Shown: positions 1 through 7,961, counted from the first letter of the stretch. The stretch: 9,613 bases of DNA from Streptomyces lilacinus (GCA_000715685.1 KL569432.1:13532-23144); one strand, 5' to 3'. A program made the numbers and translations. The notes: generated by a model not told the origin, from the letters alone.

Positions 1-1
1 C

Positions 2-2533
2 GACGCGGTCGCGCTGGTCTCCGGGGCGCGCGGGACGACGTACGCCGAGCTCGACGCCGCCGCCAACCGGCTCGCCCACCTGCTCGTCGCCCGCGGCGTC
101 GGGCGCGGCGACCGCGTGGCCGTCTGCCTCGAGCGGGGGCCCGAGGTGGTCCTCGCCCTCCTCGCCATCGCGAAGGCCGGCGCCGCCTACGTGGCGATCG
201 ACCGGGCGTACCCGCTCGAGCGCGTCCGCCACATGCTCGAGGACAGCGGCGCCCGACTGGCCCTGACCACGACCGCGGCGGCCGACCGGCTGCCCGCCGA
301 CGTCCCGCGGCTCGCCCTGGACGACCTGCCCGCCGAGCACGCCGCCCTGCCCGCGCACGCGCCGGACGTCGCCCTCGACCCGGACGACCTGCTCTACATC
401 TGCTACACCTCCGGCTCGACCGGCCGACCCAAGGGCGTCGCGGTCACCCACCGCAACACCCTGCGCCTGACGCACGGGTTGACCGAGCTGGCCGTCACCC
501 GCGACGACGTCTTCCTCTTCTTCGCGTCGACCGCCTTCGACGCCTCGACCTTCGAGATCTGGACCCCGCTCACGCACGGCGCCCGGATCGCCGTCTGCCC
601 GCCGGGCCCGGCGACCCCGGCCGACATCGGCGCCGTGATCGACGGCGCGGGCGTGACCGTCGCCTTCCTCACCACCCAGCTGCTCAACACGATCGTCGAC
701 ACCGAGCCGCGGCGGCTCGCGGGCCTGCGGGCCCTGATCAGCGGCGGCGAGGCCCACTCGGTCCCGCACGTCCGACGGCTGCGCGCGGCCCTGCCGGACA
801 CCGTCTTCCACAACGGCTACGGGCCCACGGAGACCACGGTCTTCGCCACGACCCACGCGGTGACCGGCCCGTTGGACCGCGCCACGAGCGTGCCCATCGG
901 GCTGCCGATCGGCGACACCGGCGCGTACGTCCTGGACGCGACGCTGCGGCCGGTCCCGCAGGGTGTGGTCGGCGAGCTGTACCTGTCCGGGCCGGGCCTG
1001 GCCCGCGGGTACGTCGACCGCCCGGGCCCGACCGCCGAGCGCTTCGTCGCCTGCCCCTTCGGCCCGCCCGGGGCGCGGATGTACCGCACCGGCGACCTGG
1101 TCCGCTGGAACGCCGACGGCGTCATCGAGTACGTCGGGCGCGGCGACCAGCAGGTGAAGATCCGTGGCTTCCGCATCGAGCTCGGCGAGATCGAGCGGGC
1201 CCTCGGCGAACACCCCGCCGTGGCCCGGGCCGCCGTCCTGGCCCGCGAGGTCGGTCCGGGCGACAAGCGCCTGGTGGCGTACGTCGTCCCCGCGACCGGC
1301 ACCGACGCCCCCGACGCGGCCGAGCTGCGCCGGCACCTCGCGACCACCCTGCCCGACTACATGCTGCCGGGCCGGTACGTGACGCTCGCGGCCCTGCCCC
1401 TGAAGCCGAACGGCAAGCTGGACGCCGGGGCGCTGCCCGCCCCGGACCCGGCGGCCGCGACCGAGGGCTCCCGGGAGCCGCGGACGCCGCGCGAGCGCGT
1501 CCTGTGCGAGGTCCTCGCCGAGGTGCTGGGCACGACCGCGGTGGGCGTCGACGACGACTTCTTCGACCTGGGCGGCGACAGCCTCAAGGCCATCAAGGTC
1601 GTGAACGGCGCCGCCCGCGCCGGGCTGACCCTCAGCCTCGCCGACGTCTTCCAGCACCGCACCGCCGAGGCCCTGGCGGGGGCCGCCGCGGAGGCCGACG
1701 GGGCACTGCGCCGCCGCCTCACCGGCGAGCTGGGCGACGACACCGACCTCCTCGGGCCCGTCCTCGCGATCCGCCCCACCGGCAGCCGGCCCCCGCTGTT
1801 CTGCGTGCACGGCGGGCTGGGCTTCAGCCTGCCCTTCGCGACGCTCGCCGAGCACCTCGACGCCGACGTGCCGATCTACGGGTTCCAGGCGACCGGCATC
1901 GCCGAGCCGGAGCCGCTGCCCACGGACATCGGCGCGGTCGCCGAGGACTACCTGGCGAAGCTGCGGCGCATCCAGCCCGAGGGCCCGTACCACCTGCTCG
2001 GCTGGTCCTACGGCGCCATGGTGGCCCACGAGATGGCCGTACGACTGGAGGCCGCCGGCGAGAGCGTGGCGTTCCTGGCCAACCTCGACGGCTACCCCGA
2101 CGACGCCGAGGGCGCCGACCCCTCCGACGAGGAGTTCCTCGCGGACTTCCTCGAACAGACCGGCCACAGCGGGGCCGACGTGCCGGAGCTGACGGTCACG
2201 GCGGTGTCCGCCTTCCTGCGCCGCGACGACAGCCCGCTCGCGGCCCTGGAGCCGGAAACCGTACGGCGGCTCATCGCCGTCATGCGCAACAACGTCGAGC
2301 TCTTCCAGCGCTTCACCCCCGGACGCTTCGGCGGCGCCATGACGCTGTTCGTCGCCGGGCACGGGCTCGGCGAGCACGAGCGCGCCCTGAAGGCCAAGAG
2401 CTGGGAGGCGCACGTCGGCGGCGACGTCGCCGTCCACACCGTCCCCTGCGGACACCAGGAGATGCTGCGCCCCGGCCCGGCCGCCGAGATCGGTCGAGCC
2501 GTCGACCGCGCACTCGCCGCCAACCGCCCCTGA
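2..2533 (+). CDS. NRPS terminal module, 5'-partial: adenylation, carrier and thioesterase domains
   Basis: C-terminal 843 residues of an NRPS; the gene starts before the window, since the frame is open from base 2 and begins inside the A domain (A1-like TTYAEL). Numbering visible residues: A3 loop [11 protein letters not shown] from 135, A4 FDASTF with Asp180 (GrsA Asp235), A5 [10 protein letters not shown]8 in the [11 protein letters not shown] region near nt 1160-1195, and A10 Lys472. The carrier domain has GGDSLKA with phosphopantetheine Ser527. The type I thioesterase has GWSYG (Ser669), Asp696 and His818 as a likely catalytic triad. By alignment to GrsA I read the specificity code as D-A-F-F-I-G-G-V-F-K, close to the valine code D-A-F-W-I-G-G-T-F-K, so Val or another branched aliphatic residue is the best guess. 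The terminal TE means this module adds the last residue and releases the peptide, probably as a macrocycle. No condensation domain is visible; it should lie upstream. I saw no in-frame TTA codon. Confidence 0.96.
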   Translation, partial: DAVALVSGARGTTYAELDAAANRLAHLLVARGVGRGDRVAVCLERGPEVVLALLAIAKAGAAYVAIDRAYPLERVRHMLEDSGARLALTTTAAADRLPADVPRLALDDLPAEHAALPAHAPDVALDPDDLLYICYTSGSTGRPKGVAVTHRNTLRLTHGLTELAVTRDDVFLFFASTAFDASTFEIWTPLTHGARIAVCPPGPATPADIGAVIDGAGVTVAFLTTQLLNTIVDTEPRRLAGLRALISGGEAHSVPHVRRLRAALPDTVFHNGYGPTETTVFATTHAVTGPLDRATSVPIGLPIGDTGAYVLDATLRPVPQGVVGELYLSGPGLARGYVDRPGPTAERFVACPFGPPGARMYRTGDLVRWNADGVIEYVGRGDQQVKIRGFRIELGEIERALGEHPAVARAAVLAREVGPGDKRLVAYVVPATGTDAPDAAELRRHLATTLPDYMLPGRYVTLAALPLKPNGKLDAGALPAPDPAAATEGSREPRTPRERVLCEVLAEVLGTTAVGVDDDFFDLGGDSLKAIKVVNGAARAGLTLSLADVFQHRTAEALAGAAAEADGALRRRLTGELGDDTDLLGPVLAIRPTGSRPPLFCVHGGLGFSLPFATLAEHLDADVPIYGFQATGIAEPEPLPTDIGAVAEDYLAKLRRIQPEGPYHLLGWSYGAMVAHEMAVRLEAAGESVAFLANLDGYPDDAEGADPSDEEFLADFLEQTGHSGADVPELTVTAVSAFLRRDDSPLAALEPETVRRLIAVMRNNVELFQRFTPGRFGGAMTLFVAGHGLGEHERALKAKSWEAHVGGDVAVHTVPCGHQEMLRPGPAAEIGRAVDRALAANRP

Positions 2534-2558
2534 ACCACGCCATATCCACCGCGAAAAC

Positions 2559-2563
2559 GGAGA
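2559..2563 (+). promoter_or_regulatory. Ribosome binding site of the MbtH-like gene
   Basis: GGAGA, six bases before the ATG at 2570. It supports this start in the 36-nt gap after the NRPS stop codon. Confidence 0.6.
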
Positions 2564-2569
2564 TTTCCC

Positions 2570-2773
2570 ATGGCCAATCCTTTCGACAACGAAGACGGCA
2601 CCTTCCTCGTCCTGGTCAACGACGAGGGACAGCACTGCATTTGGCCTGCTTTCGCCGAGGTGCCCGCCGGCTGGACGGTCGCCCACCCCGAGACCGACCG
2701 CGCCACGGCCGTCGCCCACATCGAGCGCGAGTGGACCGACATGCGGCCGCTCAGCCTGCGCGCGCAGGGCTGA
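2570..2773 (+). CDS. MbtH-like protein, NRPS adenylation-domain partner
   Basis: A 67-residue protein of typical MbtH length. It carries the family signature: N-D-E-G-Q followed by the IWP motif (residues 17-26), P-A-G-W in the middle, and a W-T-D-M-R-P-L-S-L ending. MbtH proteins bind NRPS adenylation domains and are often needed for their folding or activity; they have no catalytic role. Its place 36 nt after the NRPS stop, with its own ribosome binding site, fits co-transcription. It probably serves the A domain just upstream and others in the same assembly line (inference). Nothing in it looks broken. Confidence 0.97.
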   Translation: MANPFDNEDGTFLVLVNDEGQHCIWPAFAEVPAGWTVAHPETDRATAVAHIEREWTDMRPLSLRAQG

Positions 2774-2796
2774 CGCGAACCGTCAGCGATCAGTCA

Positions 2797-2826
2797 GCTG
2801 GCCGTCATCGCCGGCAGTTAATTTTT
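2797..2826 (+). terminator. Terminator- or attenuator-like hairpin between the NRPS/MbtH and PKS genes
   Basis: GCTGGC (2797-2802) pairs with GCCGGC (2810-2815) through one G-U pair, with a 7-nt loop, and is followed by AGTTAATTTTT. A second small perfect stem, GCTGACG/CGTCAGC (2769-2775 and 2781-2787), sits on the mbtH-like stop codon. Together they could partly end the NRPS transcript before the PKS genes. The 6-bp stem is short, so full termination is doubtful. The AT-rich run 2818-2838 could instead hold a promoter -10 element (TAATTT at 2819), but I see no matching -35. Confidence 0.35.
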
Positions 2827-2843
2827 GAGCCTAATTCACCAAC

Positions 2844-2849
2844 GGGAGG
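2844..2849 (+). promoter_or_regulatory. Ribosome binding site of the acyl carrier protein gene
   Basis: GGGAGG, six bases before the ATG at 2856. It is a near-consensus site and fixes the start. Confidence 0.75.
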
Positions 2850-2855
2850 CCTGAA

Positions 2856-3107
2856 ATGACCACGGTCATCGACGAGCGCATGGCACGCATCAAGGAAATC
2901 GTCTGCGAGAACTTCGAGCTCGAAACCGACGAGATCACCGAGGAGAGCCTCTTCATCCAGGAGCACCAGGCCGACTCGCTGAAGCTCATCGACATTCTCG
3001 GCGCCATCGAGATGGAGTACAGCATCACCATCGACATGGAGGAGCTCCCCAAGATGGTCAACCTCAAGGCCACCTACCAGGTGGTCGCCGAGGCGGCGGG
3101 CTGGTAG
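2856..3107 (+). CDS. Acyl carrier protein of a type II PKS
   Basis: Free-standing 83-residue carrier protein. The phosphopantetheine site is Ser41 in Q-A-D-S-L-K-L. The acidic helix after it (L-I-D-I-L-G-A-I-E-M-E) and the strongly acidic composition are typical of ACPs rather than peptidyl carriers. It would hold the growing polyketide chain for the KS/CLF pair directly downstream. The gene is visibly less GC-rich than its neighbours, partly because of its Glu, Lys and Ile content. A fatty-acid-synthase ACP is the alternative, but the neighbouring KS, CLF and KR genes argue for a dedicated PKS carrier. It is separated from the KS gene by 55 nt. Confidence 0.93.
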   Translation: MTTVIDERMARIKEIVCENFELETDEITEESLFIQEHQADSLKLIDILGAIEMEYSITIDMEELPKMVNLKATYQVVAEAAGW

Positions 3108-3152
3108 GGCGCACCGCCCACCGGTTCCCGATCACAGGCATCGAACTGCGTT

Positions 3153-3158
3153 AAGGAG
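3153..3158 (+). promoter_or_regulatory. Ribosome binding site of the ketosynthase alpha gene
   Basis: AAGGAG, four bases before the ATG at 3163. Spacing is slightly short, but the match is strong. Confidence 0.65.
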
Positions 3159-3162
3159 TCCC

Positions 3163-4423
3163 ATGTCCCCCACCCCACCCCGCACGGAGACCGGGCCGGC
3201 CTCCCGGCGTGTGGTACTCACCGGGTTCGGCGTGATCTCGAGCATCGGCACCGGGGTCGAGGAGTACGTCGCGGCGCTGAAGGCCGGCAAGTCCGGCGTC
3301 AAGCCCATCACGCTCTTCGACACCGAGGGGTTCGCGTACAAGAACGCCTGTGAGGTGCCCGACTTCGAGCCCGAACGCTGGATCCGCAACATCCCGCTCG
3401 AGGACGTGGGCCGGGCCGGCCAGTTCTCGGTGGCGGCCGCCCGGATGGCGCTGGAGGACTCGGGGCTCACCGAGTCCGAGCTGCGGGACCGCCAGGTCCT
3501 CGTCTCCATCGGCACCACCGACGGCGAGTCCCTCGACATCGACCGGCTCACCGAGATGGACGTGAGGTCCGGCGGCCCCGAGGGCATGGACCCCACCGTC
3601 GCCAAGCGGATCAACGCCGGCCGGCTGTCCACCGCGATCGCCCGCGAGCTGCGCATCCCGCAGGTGGAGGCCACCACCATCACCACCGCCTGCGCCGCCG
3701 GCAACTACTCCACCTGTCTGCCTGGACACCATCCGCTCCGGCGAGGCCGACCTCGCCATCTGCGGCGGTGCCGACGCGGTCTGCCGCAAGTCCTTCACCG
3801 GCTTCTACCGGCTCGGCACCATCGCCCCCGAGGCCGTCCAGCCGTTCGACAAGAACCGCAAGGGCATCCTCACCGGCGAGGGCGGCGGCGTCATGGTCCT
3901 CGAGAGCCTCGAGTCGGCCCTGGCCCGCGGCGCGCACATCTACGCCGAGGTGCTCGGCTACGGCCTCAGCTGCGACGCCCTGCACCCCACCGCCCCCGAC
4001 CAGGACGGCATCGCCCGCTGCATCGAGCTGGCCCTCGAGGACGCGGGCGTCGAGAAGGAGCGGATCGACTTCGTCTCCGCGCACGGCACCGGCACCAAGG
4101 CCAACGACGTCACCGAGTCGCGCGCCATCCGCCAGGTCTACGGGGACGAGCCGCCCCGCACCGTCGCGCTGAAGTCGATGCTCGGCCACTCCATGGGCGC
4201 CGCCAGCGCCCTGGCCACCATCGCCTGCGGGCTGGCCATCGAGCACGGGTTCATCCCGCCCACCATCAACCACGTCGAGACCGACCCCGAGTGCCAGGTC
4301 GACTGCGTGCCCAACCAGTCGATCGAGGCCGACGTCACCATCGTGCAGAACAACGCGATGGCCTTCGGCGGCAACAACGCGGTGCTGATTCTCGGCAAGT
4401 TCGCGGGGAGCGAGAGCGCATGA
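3163..4423 (+). CDS. Beta-ketoacyl synthase (KS alpha) of a type II PKS; frame broken after the active-site Cys
   Basis: Would catalyse decarboxylative Claisen condensation on ACP-bound chains as a heterodimer with the next gene product. Bases 3163 to about 3720 encode the N-terminal half, ending with the active-site motif T-A-C-A-A-G (Cys177). The C-terminal half continues in the next frame from about 3722 (L-D-T-I-R-S-G) to the stop at 4421-4423. If two bases are restored the protein is 420 residues, normal for the family, with His308 (HGTGT), Lys338, His343 (GHSMGA) and a closing F-G-G-N-N. FabF and actinorhodin KS both have 20 residues from the Cys to the Asp of the later A-D motif; here two bases are missing to fit that spacing. 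Without the repair the first frame stays open, as nonsense, into the chain-length factor. All catalytic residues are intact, so sequencing error or a very recent mutation are both possible. The 3' end overlaps the next start as ATGA. Confidence 0.9.
3709..3724 (+). other. Frameshift site in KS alpha (apparent 2-nt deletion)
   Basis: Between the Asn-Tyr codons (3703-3708) and the first codon of L-D-T-I-R (3722) there are 13 bases, where the gap-free helix of FabF and actinorhodin KS needs 15. A lost GC after the CTG at 3718-3720 (CTG-GCC-CTG becoming CTG-CCTG) would explain it simply and give N-Y-S-T-C-L-A-L-D-T. The exact lost bases are inferred. Confidence 0.8.
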
Positions 4424-5532
4424 GCACTGGAACCACCACCTCCGCCGGACGGCCCGTGATCACCGCCTGGTCCGCGGTCTCGCCGTACGGCCTCGGCCGC
4501 GAGGCGTTCGCCGAGGGCATCCGGGCCCGGGCCGCCACGGCGGTGAAGCTCGACCCCGAGCAGTGGCACGTCCCCCTCGACGAGGCCTGCCTCGTCCCGG
4601 ACTTCGACGTCCGCGAGGTGCTCGGCAAGAAGGGCACCAGCAAGATGGACCGGCTCACCGGCCTCGCGCTGGCGACCACGGCCCGCCTGCTGTACGACGC
4701 CGACGGCGTCAAGACCGTCGAGACCGACGACCGCACCGGCTTCGTCCTCGGCACCGCCATGGGCAGCGTCCAGAGCATGGTCGACTTCACCCGCGACTCG
4801 CTGGTCAACGAGCGGCCCTTCTACGTCGACGCCGGCCGCATGCCCAACGGCGTGCTGAACTGCGCCGCCGGCCGCTGCGCCATCTGGCACGACCTCAAGG
4901 GCCCCAACACCACCCTCGCCGGCGGCCGGATCAGCGGTCTCCTCGCGCTCAACTACGCCCGCCGCCTGCTCCGTCTGGGCCGCGCCTCCCAGTACATCTG
5001 TGGCTCGGCCGAGGAGTTCACGCCCGTCCACGCCTGGTTCGAGCACCACCGCCGCGACGAGGGCGCGCCCGCGCCGCTCCTCGGCGAGGGCTGCGGACTG
5101 CTCCTGGTGGAGGACGCCGAGACCACCGAGCGCCCGGCACTGGCCGAGATCCTCGCGATCGAGACGGCCGTCGTCCTCGACGGCGACGTCCACGACGCCG
5201 TCACCCGCTGCGTGCGCCGCGCCCTCGACCGGGCGGACGCCCCTGCGGACGAGGTCTGGGCCGCCTGCCCGTCGGCCGCCCCGGGCGACCTCGGCCGCGC
5301 CGAGCACGAGGCCCTCGCGGCCCTCGTCCCCGCCGCCGCCCTGGCCCGCGTGCCCGGCATCGACCTCATGGGCGACACCTCCGCCGCCACGGCCACCTTC
5401 CAGATCGGGGCGGTGCTCGGCGTCGCCGAGACCGAGCCCGCCGCCCGCGGCCGGCTCGCCCTGATCACCGCCGCCGACCCCGACGGCGGCGTGGCCTGCG
5501 CGCTGCTGCGCCTGGGAGGTGCGGGCGAGTGA
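4420..5532 (+). CDS. Chain-length factor (KS beta) of a type II PKS
   Basis: A 370-residue ketosynthase homologue without the catalytic residues. The position of the nucleophilic Cys is Arg170 (in A-G-G-R-I-S-G, aligned to C-T-S-G of FabF). The HGTGT motif is replaced by a C-P-S-A-A-P-G-D stretch and the second His motif by G-D-T-S-A-A-T-A. This is the expected state of a chain-length factor, which pairs with KS alpha and sets the length of the acyl chain. The ATG overlaps the KS alpha stop (ATGA), with GGGGAG at 4405-4410, so the two subunits are translationally coupled, as usual for KS/CLF pairs. It is shorter than the roughly 400 residues common in aromatic PKS chain-length factors. Chain length cannot be predicted from this reading. 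Confidence 0.92.
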   Translation: MSTGTTTSAGRPVITAWSAVSPYGLGREAFAEGIRARAATAVKLDPEQWHVPLDEACLVPDFDVREVLGKKGTSKMDRLTGLALATTARLLYDADGVKTVETDDRTGFVLGTAMGSVQSMVDFTRDSLVNERPFYVDAGRMPNGVLNCAAGRCAIWHDLKGPNTTLAGGRISGLLALNYARRLLRLGRASQYICGSAEEFTPVHAWFEHHRRDEGAPAPLLGEGCGLLLVEDAETTERPALAEILAIETAVVLDGDVHDAVTRCVRRALDRADAPADEVWAACPSAAPGDLGRAEHEALAALVPAAALARVPGIDLMGDTSAATATFQIGAVLGVAETEPAARGRLALITAADPDGGVACALLRLGGAGE

Positions 5533-6257
5533 TCGCTCTCGTCAGCGGCGGCTCCCGCGGCATCGGCCGCTCGATCGTCCTGCGCCTCGCGCGGGAGGGC
5601 TACGACGTCGCGTTCTGCTACCAGTCCAACGAGGCGGCGGCCGACGAGGTGGTGAAGGAGGCCTCGGCCTCCGGCACCCGGATCACGGCCACCCGCTGCG
5701 ACGTCGCCGACACCGACGCCGTCAACGCCTGGGTCGCCGCCACCCTCAAGGAGCTCGGCCCCCTCGACGTCGCCGTCACCTCGGCCGGCATCACCCGCGA
5801 CGGCCCGCTCGTCATGATGTCGAACGAGGCCTGGCAGCAGGTCCTGCGCACCAACCTGGACGGGGTCTTCAACGTGTGCCGGGCCGCCGCCTTCGCGATG
5901 GCCAAACGCCGCTCCGGCGCGATCGTCAACCTCTCCTCGGTCTCCGGGATCCAGGGCAACGTCGGGCAGAGCAACTACTCCGCCTCCAAGGCCGGGATCA
6001 TCGGCTTCACCAAGGCCCTGGCCAAGGAGGTCGGCCCGCGCGGGGTGCGCGCCAACGTCGTCGCCCCCGGCCTGATCGACACCGACATGGTCGGCAAGCT
6101 CACCGACGCGGCCGCCGAGCGGCTGCGCTCGCAGATCCCCCTCGGCCGTCTGGGGCGCCCCGAGGAGGTCGCCGAGCTCGTGGCCTTCCTGGCCTCGGAC
6201 CGTGCCGCCTACATCACGGGCTCCGTGTTCGAGGTCCACGGCGGCATCACCATCTGA
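5529..6257 (+). CDS. FabG-type 3-oxoacyl-ACP reductase (ketoreductase)
   Basis: A 242-residue classical short-chain dehydrogenase. It has the nucleotide-binding G-G-S-R-G-I-G (residues 7-13), catalytic Ser137, and Tyr150 with Lys154 (Y-S-A-S-K). The C-terminal part matches FabG in length and in the F-E-V-H-G-G ending. It should reduce the beta-keto group of the ACP-bound chain with NADPH after each extension. The start is GTG overlapping the chain-length-factor stop as GTGA, with GGGAGG at 5514-5519; an ATG start would cut into the Rossmann fold. The usual N-A-G motif near residue 86 reads S-A-G here. A ketoreductase directly coupled to KS/CLF points to a reducing PKS rather than a classical aromatic one. 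Confidence 0.94.
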   Translation: MIALVSGGSRGIGRSIVLRLAREGYDVAFCYQSNEAAADEVVKEASASGTRITATRCDVADTDAVNAWVAATLKELGPLDVAVTSAGITRDGPLVMMSNEAWQQVLRTNLDGVFNVCRAAAFAMAKRRSGAIVNLSSVSGIQGNVGQSNYSASKAGIIGFTKALAKEVGPRGVRANVVAPGLIDTDMVGKLTDAAAERLRSQIPLGRLGRPEEVAELVAFLASDRAAYITGSVFEVHGGITI

Positions 6258-6269
6258 AATGGGTCGGAA

Positions 6270-7958
6270 TTGAGCACTGATCTGGAACGGGACCACTGGG
6301 ACGCCATCGTCGTCGGCAGCGGGATCGGCGGTCTGGTCTGCGCCGGCTACCTCGCCGTCGCGGGCCGCCGGGTCCTCGTCCTCGAGCAGCACGACGTGGC
6401 CGGCGGCAACGCGCACGTCTTCCGGCGCCGCCGCAAGTACGAGTTCGACGTGGGCACGCACTACCTCGGCGACTGCGGGGAGGACGGCCTCTTCCCCGCG
6501 GTCCTGCGGGGCCTGGGCGTACGGGACCGGGTGCGGTTCCTGCCCATGGACAACGAGAACGGCTTCGACCGGATCGTGATGCCGGGCCTGACGGTGGACG
6601 TCCCGGCCGGCTGGGACAACTACCGGGACCGCCTGGTCAAGGCGATCCCGGAGGAGGCCGCGGCGATCGGCGCGTTCGTCGACATCTGCGTGCGCGTCGC
6701 CGAGGTCGGCCGGACCGGACTGCTCGGCGGCGACAGCATGGTGGGGCTCTTCCGCAAGAACCCCGACGTCATGCGCTGGACGCGGAGGACCCTCGGCCAG
6801 CTCTTCGACCACTGCGGACTGTCGAAGCGCGCCCGGACCCTGCTCGCCGCCCAGTCGGGCAACTACGGGGCCATGCCGTCCGAGATCGGCCTCAGCGAGC
6901 ACGTCAACATCATGGACCACTACCTGCGCGGCGCCTACTACCCCGAGGGCGGCGGGGCCGCGCTGGTGGCGGCCCTGGTCGAGGGCCTGGAGGCGCACGG
7001 CGGCGAGCTGCGCACCCGCTGCGCGGTGGACCGGATCCTCATCGAGGACGGCCGGGCGCGGGGCGTCCGGCTCGCCGACGGCCGGACCCTGTCCGCACCG
7101 CTCGTCGTCTCCAACGCCGACTACCGCCGCACGATCCTGGACCTGTGCGGCGGCGAGGAGCACTTCCCCGCCGCCCTGGTCGCCCAGACCCGCGAGGCGA
7201 AGATGCGCTTCCCGGTGCTCTCGGTCTACGTCGCCCTCGACGTGGAGCTCCCGCACGTCCCCAACGCCAACATCTGGTGGCACGGCGGGGAGGACATCGA
7301 GGGGGCCCACGCGGCCCTGCTCGCCGGCGACATGGAGGAGATCCCGAGCCTCGCGCTCTCCTTCGCCTCCATCAAGGACCCGGGCAGCCGGGCCGTGTGC
7401 CCGCCCGGCCACAGCAACTTCCAGATCATGACGGCCTGCCCGCCCGGGCCCGGCTTCTGGGGCCTCGAGGCGGGGCCGGCCGACGGCGGGTCGTACCGCC
7501 GCGACGCCGGCTACACGGCGAAGAAGAAGCGGATCACCGATCTCGTGGTGGCCACGGCCGAGCGGGTCATCGGCCCCTTTCGGGAGCACATCACGCACCT
7601 GGAGGCGTCGACGTCGCTGACGCACGAGCGCTACATCCGCTCGAGCGGCGGCACCCCCTACGGCCTCGGCCACTGGGGCGGCGTCGGCCGCCGCCCCGAC
7701 GTGCGCACCACCGTCGAGGGGCTGTACGTGGTCGGGCAGAACACCCGCTACGGCAGCGGCGTGGGCGGCGTGGCGATGGGCGGCATGGCCTGCGCCTCGC
7801 AGATCCTGGGCCGGCAGCTGTTGGCCGAGGTGTACGCGGGCGCCGTGCTGGGCGACCCGGCCCGGCTGCCCGAGCGGGGCCCGGACTGGGACCCGCTCGC
7901 CGTCACCCGCGGCCTGGCCCGGCGCAACGCCCGCGGCCTCGCCCGCGTCGGTGTCTGA
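6270..7958 (+). CDS. FAD-dependent oxidoreductase, phytoene desaturase / carotenoid isomerase-like
   Basis: A 562-residue flavoprotein of the CrtI/CrtISO/RetSat superfamily. The N-terminal Rossmann motif is G-S-G-I-G-G (residues 16-21), with the ribose-binding acidic Glu39 in V-L-E-Q and A-G-G following. The second FAD motif, L-Y-V-V-G-Q-N then G-V-G-G-V-A-M-G-G, lies near residues 485-510. There is no signal peptide. The only start compatible with the frame is TTG at 6270, 12 nt after the ketoreductase stop, which is in the same frame; the SD-like GGGTCGG at 6261-6267 is weak. No carotenoid genes (crtB, crtE) are present, so carotene is unlikely to be the substrate. Homologues in cinnamoyl-peptide clusters act on the ACP-bound polyene to form the benzene ring by isomerisation, electrocyclisation and dehydrogenation. 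I infer a similar desaturating or aromatising role; the substrate is not shown by sequence. Confidence 0.85.
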   Translation: MSTDLERDHWDAIVVGSGIGGLVCAGYLAVAGRRVLVLEQHDVAGGNAHVFRRRRKYEFDVGTHYLGDCGEDGLFPAVLRGLGVRDRVRFLPMDNENGFDRIVMPGLTVDVPAGWDNYRDRLVKAIPEEAAAIGAFVDICVRVAEVGRTGLLGGDSMVGLFRKNPDVMRWTRRTLGQLFDHCGLSKRARTLLAAQSGNYGAMPSEIGLSEHVNIMDHYLRGAYYPEGGGAALVAALVEGLEAHGGELRTRCAVDRILIEDGRARGVRLADGRTLSAPLVVSNADYRRTILDLCGGEEHFPAALVAQTREAKMRFPVLSVYVALDVELPHVPNANIWWHGGEDIEGAHAALLAGDMEEIPSLALSFASIKDPGSRAVCPPGHSNFQIMTACPPGPGFWGLEAGPADGGSYRRDAGYTAKKKRITDLVVATAERVIGPFREHITHLEASTSLTHERYIRSSGGTPYGLGHWGGVGRRPDVRTTVEGLYVVGQNTRYGSGVGGVAMGGMACASQILGRQLLAEVYAGAVLGDPARLPERGPDWDPLAVTRGLARRNARGLARVGV

Positions 7959-7961
7959 TCC

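Noticed and set aside
1504..2859. Second plus-strand open frame over the carrier and thioesterase domains (451 codons)
   Set aside because: Arg/Pro-rich translation in a shifted frame; the other frame has clear carrier and thioesterase motifs.
3709..3724. Programmed +1 frameshift producing full-length ketosynthase
   Set aside because: A +1 slip would leave the active-site helix one residue short, there is no stop codon or pausing signal, and such control is not known for ketosynthases as far as I am aware.
6259..6272. ATG at 6259 as the flavoprotein start
   Set aside because: It reads only four codons before a TGA; the flavoprotein frame can start only at TTG 6270 or further inside.
6270..7958. 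Carotenoid biosynthesis gene
   Set aside because: No phytoene synthase or prenyl synthase nearby, and close coupling to PKS genes.
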